From: Akkermansia muciniphila
Lineage (GTDB): Bacteria; Verrucomicrobiota; Verrucomicrobiia; Limisphaerales; SXTU01
DNA: 64,000 nt
Direction of reading: 5' to 3'
NCBI GenBank assembly: GCA_945874145.1
Contig: CAMCFN010000014.1
Coordinates: 1 to 64,000, forward strand
A program made the translations under genes and the position numbers. This document shows positions 9,466-18,027 of the stretch, piece by piece; position 1 is the first letter of the stretch, and every line of letters starts with the position of its first letter. Below the pieces are notes generated by a model that did no database searches, was not told the origin of the DNA, and was given only the letters and a program-made list of their open reading frames with translations.

Positions 9466-9981
9466 ACTTTTGCCTTGTTCGTGTCCGGCGGGATGCGGTG
9501 AGGGAGGACGGCCACGAAGTCAGAAGCGTTGGGTAGGGCTCGTCTGTCCTCAGCACGCCGCTGGAGTGGATGGAGGCCACGATGCGTGCCTTCTCCCTTC
9601 CTTGGAGGAGGGGAGAAGGTGGCCGCAGGCCGGATGAAGGGTGAAGGGCCACCCACGCCGACGCGCACAACCCCTCACCCCGCCCCCCTCATCCGATGAA
9701 TGGAAATGGAGCCAAGGGACGCCCAATCGGCGTGTTGGGACAGACGCGCCCTGCCTCCGCGGCGCTGGACTCCGCGCCTGGTGGAGCAGATCTAGGAGCT
9801 TTTCACCCTCAGCGCTCATAGAGCACCGCTACAGTTGCTCCGGGTTCAAGCGCGCCGTCAAATAAAACCGGGGTTGCTCCGCGCCTCTGCGGCTTGGCGG
9901 CGGCTTGGCGGCTTGCCTTTGGCGGACTGGAACTTCACGCTTGGGGAGCGGTTCGGTTTCCGAAACATTTTCTCCCAGCCC
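9466..9981. other. Intergenic stretch without a convincing gene
   Basis: About 500 bp between the protease terminator and the first AIM24 gene. It contains GC-rich, partly inverted text: CCTTCTCCC near 9590 and GGGGAGAAGG near 9610, then GATGAAGGGTGAAGGG. Later CCCCTCACCCCGCCCCCCTCATCC appears as a rough complement. It resembles decayed intergenic repeat DNA. Open frames here are short, with no family signal. The AIM24 promoter is expected at the right end. Confidence 0.4.
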
Positions 9982-10641
9982 ATGAAAACCACCATCGAAG
10001 GCGCGCCGTCGTTTGCCTATCTGCACGTTGACCTCGACCCCGGCGAGAGCGTCATCGCGGAGTCGGATGCCATGTCCAGCATGGCGGCGGATCTCGAAAT
10101 GAAGGCGCAGTTGAACGGCGGGTTCTTCTCCGGCTTGGCCAAGAAGTTCCTCGCGGACGAGTCGCTGTTCGTCAACACGTTCACTAATAGCACCTCTGGC
10201 CCGCGCCGCGTGACGCTGGTGCAGACGACGCCGGGGAACATGCGCGAGGTGCAGCTCAACGGCGAGACGCTCTGTCTCCAGCCCGGCGCTTACATCGCGT
10301 CCACCCCGGGGCTGAAGCTGGGGTTGCGCTGGGCGGGCCTCGTGAGCGGCATCGCACGCGAAGGCTTCTTCAAGCTCACGGTCAGCGGCACCGGCACGCT
10401 CTGGTATGGCGCTTATGGCGAGCTGCTGGACCGTCAGGTCGAGGGCGAATACATCGTGGACACGAGCCATCTCGTCGCCTACGAGCCGCAGATGAAGCTC
10501 AAGCTGCAACTGGCCGGCGGCCTCTTCTCCAGTCTCTTCGGCGGCGAGGGCTTCGTGACGCGCGTCGAGGGCAAGGGGAAGATTGTGATTCAAACCCGCA
10601 GCCTCAGCGGGCTGGCGAACTGGCTGAATCCCCGAATCTGA
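9982..10641 (+). CDS. AIM24/TIGR00266-family protein, copy 1
   Basis: This 219-aa protein is recognised by the AIM24 (DUF124) pattern. It starts with GESVIAESDAMSSMAADLEM, then FFSGLAKKFLADESLFVNTF, then an inner strand LCLQPGAYIAS, and ends VEGKGKIVIQTRSL. The fold is a double-stranded beta-helix, and bacterial roles are not established. The ATG at 9982 is chosen because the conserved domain begins almost at once; the frame is open to 9835 but lacks family character there. It is first in a row of three paralogs separated by 9 and 24 bp, a probable operon. Confidence 0.85.
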   Translation: MKTTIEGAPSFAYLHVDLDPGESVIAESDAMSSMAADLEMKAQLNGGFFSGLAKKFLADESLFVNTFTNSTSGPRRVTLVQTTPGNMREVQLNGETLCLQPGAYIASTPGLKLGLRWAGLVSGIAREGFFKLTVSGTGTLWYGAYGELLDRQVEGEYIVDTSHLVAYEPQMKLKLQLAGGLFSSLFGGEGFVTRVEGKGKIVIQTRSLSGLANWLNPRI

Positions 10642-10650
10642 TTTACCGCC

Positions 10651-11328
10651 ATGCAAATTGACCTCCTCTCCCGCCCCGGCAATGCCGCCGCGCGCGTCGT
10701 GCTCGCGCCCGGTGAGAACCTCACCTCCGAGTCCGGCGCGATGATCGCCATGAGCGACTCGCTCGCGCTCACCACCACCACCCACAAGCGCGACTCCGGC
10801 TCCCTCTTCGCCGCCGCGAAGCGCCTGCTCGCTGGCGAGTCGCTCTTCCTGAACCACTTCACCGCCACCAGCGCGAGCGGCGAAGTCTTCCTCGCCGCCA
10901 CGCTCCCCGGCGACATGCTGCGCTACGACCTGCGCGGCGAGAATCTCATCGTGCAATCCGGCTCGTTCGTCGCGTGCGACAGCAGCGTGAACGTGAACAT
11001 GGGCTGGCAGGGTTTTAAGTCGTTCTTCTCCGGTGAGAGCGTCTTCTGGCTGCAAATCAGCGGCACCGGTCCGGTCATCATCTCCAGCTTCGGCGCGATT
11101 TATCCCATTGAGGTGGACGGCGACTACATCGTGGACACCGGCCACATCGTCGCGTTCCAGGAGACGCTGAACTTCACCATTACCAAGGCCGGCGGAAGCT
11201 GGATGACCGCCATCCTCGGCGGCGAGGGCCTGGTCTGCCGCTTCTCGGGCAAAGGCACGGTCTGGTGCCAAAGCCACAACGCGGGCGGCTTCGGCCGGGA
11301 GCTGGGGCCGGAGCTGAAGCCGCGCTGA
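10651..11328 (+). CDS. AIM24/TIGR00266-family protein, copy 2
   Basis: This 225-aa paralog of its neighbours has ENLTSESGAMIAMSDSLAL, LFAAAKRLLAGESLFLNHF, LIVQSGSFVAC, YIVDTGHIVAF and a terminal GLVCRFSGKGTVWCQS. The shared landmarks are the GES-F-N-F segment and the D-GHIVAF strand. Unlike copy 1 it has a Gly-rich GESVFWLQISGTG core. It lies 9 bp after copy 1 and is probably translated from the same message. Role unknown; divergence among the three copies suggests a hetero-assembly or specialised partners. Confidence 0.85.
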   Translation: MQIDLLSRPGNAAARVVLAPGENLTSESGAMIAMSDSLALTTTTHKRDSGSLFAAAKRLLAGESLFLNHFTATSASGEVFLAATLPGDMLRYDLRGENLIVQSGSFVACDSSVNVNMGWQGFKSFFSGESVFWLQISGTGPVIISSFGAIYPIEVDGDYIVDTGHIVAFQETLNFTITKAGGSWMTAILGGEGLVCRFSGKGTVWCQSHNAGGFGRELGPELKPR

Positions 11329-11352
11329 TTTGACCTCCACTCGAACCATCCC

Positions 11353-12267
11353 ATGCAAATTCACATCTCCCGCACCGGCGTCGCAGAAGGTCCGTTCTCC
11401 GTCGAGCAAGTCCGCCAGATGCTCGCGTCCGGCGAGTTGAAGCCCACCGATCATGTCTTCTACGAAGGCCTTACCAACTGGGTGACGGCCGGACAGTCCC
11501 CCGCGCTGGCCAATCCGGGCGGCCCGCCGCCCCTCCCCGCCGCTGCTGCTGCGCTCGCCGGTTCCGGCCTGCTCACCGCCGGCTACAGCACAGACATCCG
11601 CCGGGAGTTCGACTACACCGTCGAAGGCCGCCCCGACTTCGCCTTCCTCACCGTGCAGGTCCCTGCGAACCAGACGCTCAAGGTCGAGGCCTCCGCGATG
11701 GCGACGATGGACACGAACATGGAGATGAAGACGAAGATGCGCGGCGGGCTGGCGCGCCTGCTCACCGGCGAAAGCATCTTCGTCAACGAGTTCACCGCCG
11801 CCAATGCGCCCGGCAGCATCGGCATCGCGCCCGGTGCGCCTGGCGACCTAGAGCACGTCTATCTCGACGGCGACACCCTCTATCTCCAAAGCAGTGGCTT
11901 CGTCGCCAGCGGCATGGGCGTGACGCTCGACAGCAAATGGCAGGGCTTAAAGGGCTTCTTCACCGGCGAGGGTCTCTTCCTCATCAAGTGCTCCGGCAAG
12001 GGCGACCTGTGGTTCAACACCTACGGCGCGATGTTCTGCGTGAACGTCTCCGGCAGCTACGTCGTGGACACCGGCCACATCGTCGCCTTCACCGACGGTC
12101 TGCAATACGAGGTCGGGCGCATCGGCGGCTACAAGTCCCTGTTCTTCTCCGGCGAAGGCTTCGTGTGCCGTTTCCGGGGCCAGGGCAAGGTGTGGATTCA
12201 AACCCGCAAGCTCGGTGCCTTCGCGAGCTGGGTCTGGCCCTTCCGCCCCGTCGAGCGGAGCAACTGA
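11353..12267 (+). CDS. AIM24-family protein with N-terminal GYF_2-like domain, copy 3
   Basis: The 304-aa protein is a fusion. Residues about 1-50 (RTGVAEGPFSVEQVRQMLAS, then HVFYEGLTNWVTA) match the GYF_2 domain, a short module common in bacterial membrane-associated proteins and thought to mediate protein contacts. A Pro/Ala linker (GGPPPLPAAAAAL) follows. The rest is an AIM24 domain with MATMDTNMEMKTKMRGGLAR, LLTGESIFVNEF and YVVDTGHIVAFTDG. The extra domain on the last of three tandem copies suggests it links the set to another component. It starts 24 bp after copy 2. Confidence 0.85.
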   Translation: MQIHISRTGVAEGPFSVEQVRQMLASGELKPTDHVFYEGLTNWVTAGQSPALANPGGPPPLPAAAAALAGSGLLTAGYSTDIRREFDYTVEGRPDFAFLTVQVPANQTLKVEASAMATMDTNMEMKTKMRGGLARLLTGESIFVNEFTAANAPGSIGIAPGAPGDLEHVYLDGDTLYLQSSGFVASGMGVTLDSKWQGLKGFFTGEGLFLIKCSGKGDLWFNTYGAMFCVNVSGSYVVDTGHIVAFTDGLQYEVGRIGGYKSLFFSGEGFVCRFRGQGKVWIQTRKLGAFASWVWPFRPVERSN

Positions 12268-12341
12268 GGGAGCGCCGCCTTCACGCCGCTTCGCCGTGCG
12301 TAACGCTTGATGCCGCCTCCTGCACTGTTACGCTCGCCGCC

Positions 12342-13889
12342 ATGTTGAAACTTGAAGCCCTGACGCTGCGGCTCCATCCCTCCGACAACGTCGTCGTGGT
12401 AAAACGCCCGCTCAAGGCGGGGGTGGAGCTGGAGGCGGGCTCGTTCCGCTTCACGAGCGCCAAGGGCATCCCGCCCGGACACAAGCTCGCGGTGACGGAG
12501 ATTCCGGCCGGCGAACGGGTCATCAAATACGGCCAGACCATCGGCTTCGCGACACAGCGCATCGCCCCCGGCGAGCATGTCCACACGCACAACGTGGAGC
12601 TGGGCGCGTTTGGCCGTGATTACGCCTTCGGCGCGGATGTGCGCCCGGTGGCTTATCATCCCGCCGCGCAGATGCGGCAGTTTCAAGGTTACGCCCGCCC
12701 CGGTGGCAAGGCCGGCACCCGCAACTACATCGCGGTAATTTCCAGCGTGAACTGCTCGGCCGGCGTCTCGCGCTATGTAGCGGACCGGTTCCGCGGACCG
12801 GATTTTCAACGGGACTTCCCGGGCATTGATGGCGTGGTGCCCTTCACCCACAAGATCGGCTGCGGCATTCAGCCGGGCGAGCCGTTGCAGCTCCTCCAGC
12901 GCGTCACCGCCGGCATCGCACGGCATCCAAACATCGCGGGCTACGTCATGATCGGGCTGGGCTGCGAGGTGAACCAGGTGCATCTGGTGGCCGAGGCGCA
13001 CAAGCTGACGCAACCATTGGCGGGTGAGCAGCCGCCGACCTTCCTCACGATTCAAAACTCCGGCGGCGTGCGCAAAACCGTCGAAGCCGCCGCCGCCGCC
13101 GTGGCGAAGTTGCTGCCCGCAGTCAACGCGATGCGGCGCACGGCCCAGCCGATTTCCAAACTCATGCTGGCCGAAAACTGCGGCGGCTCCGACGGCAACA
13201 GTGGCATCACTGCCAACCCCGCGCTGGGCGTTGCCTCGGACGAGTTGGTGCGCTACGGCGGCACCAGTGTGCTCGCGGAGACCCCGGAAATTTACGGGGC
13301 GGAACACCTCCTCACGCGGCGCGCGGTGTCGCCTCAGGTCGGTCAGAAAATTGTGGACCTCATCCACTGGTGGGAGGGCTACGCCCGCGCCAACGGCGGT
13401 TCGATCGACAACAATCCCAGCTACGGCAACAAGGAAGGCGGGCTCACGACCATTTACGAGAAGAGCCTCGGTGCGGTGGCCAAGGGCGGGCAGTCGCCGC
13501 TCGCCGCGGTTTACGCCTACGCCGAGGAGATCAACACGCCCGGCTTCGGCTTCATGGACACGCCCGGCTACGACCCCGTGAGCATGACGGGGCTGGTCAG
13601 CGGCGGCTGCAACGTCGGGGTCTTCACCACCGGGCGCGGCAGCGTTTACGGCTGCAAGCCCGCGCCGTGCATCAAGGTCGCGACCAACACGGCGATCTAC
13701 AACCACATGCTGGAGGACATGGACATCAACGCCGGCACCATCCTCGACGGCACGGAGACGGTGGAACAGGTGGGGATGAGGATCTTCGAGGAGATCATCG
13801 CCGTGGCCAGCGGCAAGAAGACCAAGAGCGAGCTCGCCGGCCTAGGCGATGATGAGTTCGCGCCGTGGATGCTCGGGGCGCAGTTCTGA
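12342..13889 (+). CDS. uxaA: Altronate dehydratase (UxaA family)
   Basis: UxaA removes water from D-altronate to give 2-keto-3-deoxy-gluconate in hexuronate catabolism. The 515-aa protein has both parts in one chain. An N-terminal SAF-like domain (residues about 1-95, VVVVKRPLKAGVELEAG, GEHVHTHNVEL) is followed by the large dehydratase domain: QGYARPGGKAGTRNYIAVIS, GCGIQPGEP, ENCGGSDGNSGITANPALG, GCNVGVFTTGRGS. Length fits full-size UxaA. The ATG at 12342 is fixed by the SAF start. No uxaB/uxaC is adjacent, so galactarate-dehydratase-like activity on a related sugar acid is possible. Confidence 0.85.
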   Translation: MLKLEALTLRLHPSDNVVVVKRPLKAGVELEAGSFRFTSAKGIPPGHKLAVTEIPAGERVIKYGQTIGFATQRIAPGEHVHTHNVELGAFGRDYAFGADVRPVAYHPAAQMRQFQGYARPGGKAGTRNYIAVISSVNCSAGVSRYVADRFRGPDFQRDFPGIDGVVPFTHKIGCGIQPGEPLQLLQRVTAGIARHPNIAGYVMIGLGCEVNQVHLVAEAHKLTQPLAGEQPPTFLTIQNSGGVRKTVEAAAAAVAKLLPAVNAMRRTAQPISKLMLAENCGGSDGNSGITANPALGVASDELVRYGGTSVLAETPEIYGAEHLLTRRAVSPQVGQKIVDLIHWWEGYARANGGSIDNNPSYGNKEGGLTTIYEKSLGAVAKGGQSPLAAVYAYAEEINTPGFGFMDTPGYDPVSMTGLVSGGCNVGVFTTGRGSVYGCKPAPCIKVATNTAIYNHMLEDMDINAGTILDGTETVEQVGMRIFEEIIAVASGKKTKSELAGLGDDEFAPWMLGAQF

Positions 13890-13920
13890 GGGTGCCGTGG
13901 AACGAACAGGATGGGCCGTG

Positions 13921-14916
13921 CTACTTTGCGTGGCGTTCAGCCAGCTTCCGCGCGCCTTCCCGCACCGCCTCGACCAACTCACGCGGAGCAACCGCCACGG
14001 CGCGTCCGGCCCAGGCCAGCACCCAGCGCTCCACTTCCGCGAGGCTCGACAGCTTCATGCGCAGCTCCAGCCCGCCGTCGGGCAGCTCCGTGACCCGCTG
14101 GGAAGCGTGCCAGCGCTTCTCCCGGATGTAGTCCGCAATCGTTAGCTCAAACCGGATGCACACGTCGAACTCCCCTTCCGCAGAATGCACCCCAAAGCTG
14201 TCGCGCAGCCGCTTCTCGAGGGAAAACTTTTGCGGACGCGGGAAGGTCTTGCCCGTCTCCTTCACCTCCGAAATGCGCGCCGGGGCAAAAGTGCGGATGT
14301 CCTTCCGCCCGTGGTCGAAGGCGAAGAGGAACCATTCCCCATTGATGTTGGCGAGATGATACGGGTCCACCACGCGGCGGTCCGGGGCCGGCTGGCCGGG
14401 CTTGCGATATGCGATTTCGAGCTGGCGGCGCGCGGCAGTGGCCTTGGCGAGCGTGTCGAAGACCCCGAGGTTCAGCACCGGCTCAGCGGTGGTGCGGAAG
14501 GAGATGGTCTGCTCGACGTCGGCGAGGTTGAGCGAGATGGTGTCCGGCAGCGCCTGCTCCATCTTGCGGATGGCGGAGAGCAGCGGCTTCTCGAAGCTCG
14601 TGCCGCGATACTGCTGGAGCGCCTTCTCCGCCACGATCAGCGCAAACAGCTCGCCCTCGGTGATTTGAAAAGTGGGAAACGCGCTGACCTCCTCGGTGTA
14701 GAAATAGCCGTTGCGCAGCTTGTCGAAATCAATGGGCAGCCCCAGCCGGTCGCGCATGAACTCCACATCGCGGTAGATGGTCTTGGTCGTGACCTCCATG
14801 TCCCCTGCGAGCGTCACGGCATTGGGAAACCCGCCGGCGTGCAATGCCTGGTGAATCCGCTGCATCCGCTCTAGGGGCGGACGCGACAACGGCTGCTGAA
14901 CTTGCTTCTTTGCCAT
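13921..14916 (-). CDS. WYL-domain transcriptional regulator with N-terminal HTH
   Basis: The 331-aa protein has a DeoR-like helix-turn-helix near residues 14-60 (RMQRIHQALHAGGF, VTTKTIYRDVEFMRDRLG). A WYL-type ligand-sensing domain follows (IAYRKPG, RRVVDPYHLANINGEWFLFAFDHGRKDIRTFAPARI) and a WCX-like C-terminal part (RFELTIADYIREKRWHASQ). Such regulators respond to nucleic-acid or nucleotide ligands in several bacteria and can act on DNA repair or defence genes. Here the target is unknown. It is convergent with uxaA (31 bp between stops) and divergent from the peroxidase gene. Confidence 0.85.
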   Translation of the reverse strand: MAKKQVQQPLSRPPLERMQRIHQALHAGGFPNAVTLAGDMEVTTKTIYRDVEFMRDRLGLPIDFDKLRNGYFYTEEVSAFPTFQITEGELFALIVAEKALQQYRGTSFEKPLLSAIRKMEQALPDTISLNLADVEQTISFRTTAEPVLNLGVFDTLAKATAARRQLEIAYRKPGQPAPDRRVVDPYHLANINGEWFLFAFDHGRKDIRTFAPARISEVKETGKTFPRPQKFSLEKRLRDSFGVHSAEGEFDVCIRFELTIADYIREKRWHASQRVTELPDGGLELRMKLSSLAEVERWVLAWAGRAVAVAPRELVEAVREGARKLAERHAK

Positions 14917-15080
14917 GCCGGAGCGTTAGCGGATCAGCTACCCAAGGCCAGCGGGGATTTCGCGCCGGCCGGCCGGTTAAACTCGCTGACCTCTCCTCGG
15001 TGGTTTCCCTTATGCTCCGCGCTCCAGAAAATGACGCGCTGGGGATGCAGGTTTGGCACCGCTATGGCATACTGACCTCG

Positions 15081-16475
15081 ATGACAAGCCAACTCAAACC
15101 AAGTGCCTGGATCGGGCGGCTCGCTGCGCTTGCAGCATGTTTTGCTGCGGCAGGCTTGGCGGCCGCTCAGGTTCCGTCCGCCGCCACGCTGAGAATCAGC
15201 CCGGGAACCGGAACCAACCTCGTCAGCATTCAGATTACCGACCCCGGAAATTTCGTCTGGCTCCTGCAACGCACGACCGATCTGACGAACTGGACCGAGC
15301 TGGCGGCCATCAAGCTTCACAACGGCTCCTTTCAGCACGGCGTGGCTGGCGGCACCAATGCCCAAGGCCTGTTCCGAGCGGTGTTCGAGCCCGTGCGCCA
15401 GACCATCCCCAGCACCACGGACAACGCGCTACTCCTGCCGGCAACTCCCTTCAACTACGCTGCGCCCGTGCTGCCGCCACGCTTCTCGCAGCAGCCCATC
15501 CTCGGGCAGGACACCATGCCGGCGACCAACCTCACGACCGATGCCGGAGCCACCTTGGGGCGGGTGCTCTTCTACGACAAGCGCCTCTCCACCAACCAGA
15601 CCGTCGCCTGCGCCTCCTGCCATGTGCAAACGAGGGGCTTCTCCGACCCACGCCGCTTCAGCGTCGGCTTCGACGGCAGGCTCACGGGCCGCAACTCGAT
15701 GGGCTTGAGCAATGCCCGCTGGTATCAGCGGCAGAAGTTCTTCTGGGACGAGCGCGCCGCCACGCTGGAGGACCAGACCTTGCGCCCGGTTCAAGATTCC
15801 TTGGAGATGGGCATGACTCTCCCCGCGCTCACCAACCGCCTCGCCGCCGAGCCGTTTTACACGAACCTGTTCGCACAAACCTTCGGCTCGCCGGAGGTTA
15901 CCTCCGAACGCATCGCCCGGGCGCTGGCGCAGTTCGTGCGGTCCGTGGTCTCGGTGCAGTCCCGCTACGATCAGGGCGTGGCGATCGCCTTCGCGAACTT
16001 CACCGCGCAGGAGAATCTCGGCCGGCAAATCTTCCTGGGCCAAGGAACCTTTTCCCATGTCACCTGCGCGCGCTGCCACGGCAGCGACAACTTCGTGCCC
16101 GGCACTGGCATCTTCAACAACGGGCTGGAGAATCCCTATGTGGACAAGGGCGTCGGGGCGCTTACCGGACTGCCGCAGGACGAGGGCTTCTTCAAGGTGC
16201 CATCGCTGCGCAACATCGAGCTGACCGGGCCTTACATGCATGACGGCCGTTTCACGACGCTCGAACAGGTGGTCGAGTTCTACGACTCAGGCGTTGTGGC
16301 CCATCCCAACCTCTCCCCGCCGCTGCAGGGCACGGGCGGAGCGGTCGGCACGCCCCTCCGGCTCGGTCTCACCCCCCAGCAAAAGGCCGCCCTCGTCGCC
16401 TTCATGAAAACGCTGACGGATCCGAATCTCGCCACGGACCCCAAGCTGTCGGACCCGTTTAATTACGGAAACTGA
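15081..16475 (+). CDS. Di-heme cytochrome c peroxidase (MauG/CcpA-like), exported
   Basis: The 464-aa protein has a signal peptide (LAALAACFAAAGLAAAQ) and an Ig/FN3-like N-terminal segment (VWLLQRTTDLTNWTELA). The catalytic part has two c-type heme sites: CASCH at 177-181 and CARCH at 329-333. The pattern RNSMGLSNARWYQRQKFFWD between them and GPYMHDGRFTTLEQVVEFYD after the second heme are typical of this family. Known members reduce periplasmic hydrogen peroxide or oxidise partner proteins. The ATG at 15081 is chosen for the signal peptide; the frame is open upstream to 14844. Confidence 0.9.
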   Translation: MTSQLKPSAWIGRLAALAACFAAAGLAAAQVPSAATLRISPGTGTNLVSIQITDPGNFVWLLQRTTDLTNWTELAAIKLHNGSFQHGVAGGTNAQGLFRAVFEPVRQTIPSTTDNALLLPATPFNYAAPVLPPRFSQQPILGQDTMPATNLTTDAGATLGRVLFYDKRLSTNQTVACASCHVQTRGFSDPRRFSVGFDGRLTGRNSMGLSNARWYQRQKFFWDERAATLEDQTLRPVQDSLEMGMTLPALTNRLAAEPFYTNLFAQTFGSPEVTSERIARALAQFVRSVVSVQSRYDQGVAIAFANFTAQENLGRQIFLGQGTFSHVTCARCHGSDNFVPGTGIFNNGLENPYVDKGVGALTGLPQDEGFFKVPSLRNIELTGPYMHDGRFTTLEQVVEFYDSGVVAHPNLSPPLQGTGGAVGTPLRLGLTPQQKAALVAFMKTLTDPNLATDPKLSDPFNYGN

Positions 16476-16543
16476 AGCTCACGGGCCGAACACAGCGGGA
16501 TTCACTCCTTCCCCCGCTCAGCCGGCCTTGCTACAAACCTGCC

Positions 16544-17362
16544 GTGCGGAACACCACTGATTCACTCTGGCGGGAACTCAAAGCGGGCCGGCGACTTTTC
16601 CTGATCGCGGGGCCGTGTGTCATCGAGAGCGAAGCGCTCTGCTTCGAGGTCGCGCGTCACTTGCAGAAAATCTGCGCGCGACTGGGGATCACCTACATCT
16701 TCAAAGCCAGTTACGACAAAGCGAACCGCACCTCCGGTAAGGCCTTTCGCGGCCCGGGCTTGGATGACGGCCTGGCCGTGTTGGAGCGCGTGCGCAACCA
16801 GCTTGGGGTTCCCGTGCTCACCGATGTCCACAACGAGGTGCAGGCGCTCGCGTCCGGGGAGGTGGTGGACATTTTGCAAATCCCCGCCTTCCTCTGCCGG
16901 CAGACGGATTTGATCGAGGCGGCCGTGGCCACCGAGAAGATCGTGAACCTGAAGAAAGGCCAGTTCCTCTCGCCGCAGGAGATGGGCCGCGTGGTGGAGA
17001 AAGCGAAACTGGCGGGCGGCCAGAAGCTGTTGGTCACTGAGCGCGGCACAACATTCGGCTACAACAACCTCGTCTCGGACATGCGCTCCATTCCGGTGCT
17101 GAAGCAAAGCGGCTTCCCGGTGGTCTTCGACGCCACCCACTCGGTGCAGCAGCCCGGCGCGGGCGGCGACCGCACCACGGGCCAGCGGGAGTTCGCGCCA
17201 GTGCTTGCGCGTTGCGCGCTGACTGCGGGGGCGGATGGGCTTTTCATTGAGACTCATCCGGAACCAGACAAGGCCATGAGTGATGGACCGAACATGATTC
17301 CGCTCAAGGAAATGGCGGGGCTGCTAAAGAGTTTTCTCAAAGTGCGTGACGCTGTCCGTTGA
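16544..17362 (+). CDS. kdsA: 3-deoxy-D-manno-octulosonate 8-phosphate synthase
   Basis: KdsA condenses phosphoenolpyruvate with arabinose 5-phosphate to form Kdo-8-phosphate, the first step of Kdo synthesis for the LPS inner core. The 272-aa product matches the family length. Landmarks are LIAGPCVIESEA, FKASYDKANRTS, VLTDVHNE, QIPAFLCRQTDL, NLKKGQFLSP, FDATHSVQQPG and a late GLFIETHPEPDKAMSDGPNMI. It starts with GTG at 16544, just before the conserved region. It begins a set with kdsC and lptC-A-B downstream in the same direction. Confidence 0.95.
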   Translation: MRNTTDSLWRELKAGRRLFLIAGPCVIESEALCFEVARHLQKICARLGITYIFKASYDKANRTSGKAFRGPGLDDGLAVLERVRNQLGVPVLTDVHNEVQALASGEVVDILQIPAFLCRQTDLIEAAVATEKIVNLKKGQFLSPQEMGRVVEKAKLAGGQKLLVTERGTTFGYNNLVSDMRSIPVLKQSGFPVVFDATHSVQQPGAGGDRTTGQREFAPVLARCALTAGADGLFIETHPEPDKAMSDGPNMIPLKEMAGLLKSFLKVRDAVR

Positions 17363-17369
17363 TGAACTT

Positions 17370-17464
17370 CCAATGTCCCACGCACAACGCTCAATTTTCA
17401 AAGCCGGGGATGCTTGATTTCTTAGCCTGCGAATCGACGTTGACCGTTGAGCGTGGGCAGTTGG
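17370..17464. repeat. Imperfect inverted repeat between kdsA and kdsC
   Basis: Positions 17370-17394 and 17440-17464 are inverted copies (about 20 of 25 bases pair). They include CCCACGC...CGCTCAA on the left and TTGA...GCGTGGG on the right. The 45-bp spacer could form a large stem-loop in the kdsA-kdsC message, affecting processing or termination, or it may be a decayed intergenic repeat. Confidence 0.55.
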
Positions 17465-17490
17465 ACGTTTTCCCCTCCCTCGTTTAGCTC

Positions 17491-18027
17491 ATGCCCAAGC
17501 TCACTCCTGCCCAGCTCCGCACCCGCCTCAAGCGCATCAAACTGATCCTTTTCGACGTGGACGGCGTGCTCACGGACGGGGCCATCTTCATCACCAGCGA
17601 AGGCGAGTTCAAACGCTTCCATGTGCAGGACGGACTCGGCCAGCGCATTGCGGCCCAGGCCGGGCTGAAGATCGGCTGGGTCTCCGCCCGCCCCTCGCTC
17701 ATCACCACGCGTCGGGGGGAGGAGTTGAAGACTGACTTCATCATCCAGACGCGCAACGGCAAGGTGCCCGCCGTGGAAGGCATCCTCGCGCAGGCGGGCC
17801 TGACGTGGGAGGAAGCCTGCTTTGTAGGCGACGACCTCGTGGACCTCGGCGTGTTCCGGCGCGTTGGGCTCGCGATTGCGCCCGCTGATGCGTGCGCGGA
17901 AGCAACCGCCGCCGCGCATTGCATCACGAAAGCCCGGGGCGGCAATGGCTGCGTCCGCGAGGTGGTGGAAATGGTTTTGAAAGCCCAAGGCAAATGGGCA
18001 ACGATCGTGTCGGAATACGCGAAATGA
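17491..18027 (+). CDS. kdsC: 3-deoxy-D-manno-octulosonate 8-phosphate phosphatase (KdsC)
   Basis: KdsC is a HAD-superfamily phosphatase that converts Kdo-8-phosphate to free Kdo, the step after KdsA. The 178-aa protein has the nucleophile motif LFDVDGVLTDG (Asp22, Asp24), the small substrate-binding insert KRFHVQDGLGQRIA, and a late VGDDLVDLGVFRRVGLAIAP motif holding the metal-binding aspartates. Length and lack of a large cap fit this tetrameric HAD type. Its stop overlaps the lptC start by four bases (ATGA at 18024-18027), so translation is probably coupled. Confidence 0.92.
   Translation: MPKLTPAQLRTRLKRIKLILFDVDGVLTDGAIFITSEGEFKRFHVQDGLGQRIAAQAGLKIGWVSARPSLITTRRGEELKTDFIIQTRNGKVPAVEGILAQAGLTWEEACFVGDDLVDLGVFRRVGLAIAPADACAEATAAAHCITKARGGNGCVREVVEMVLKAQGKWATIVSEYAK

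Noticed and set aside
9829-11454. Long minus-strand open frame (541 codons) opposite the AIM24 genes
   Set aside because: It is a shadow of the plus-strand AIM24 genes, which have recognised domains and consistent starts. GC-rich third positions keep the opposite strand open.
12198-13706. Minus-strand open frame of 502 codons over uxaA
   Set aside because: The plus strand encodes a full UxaA with many conserved motifs; the minus frame has no domain or plausible start.
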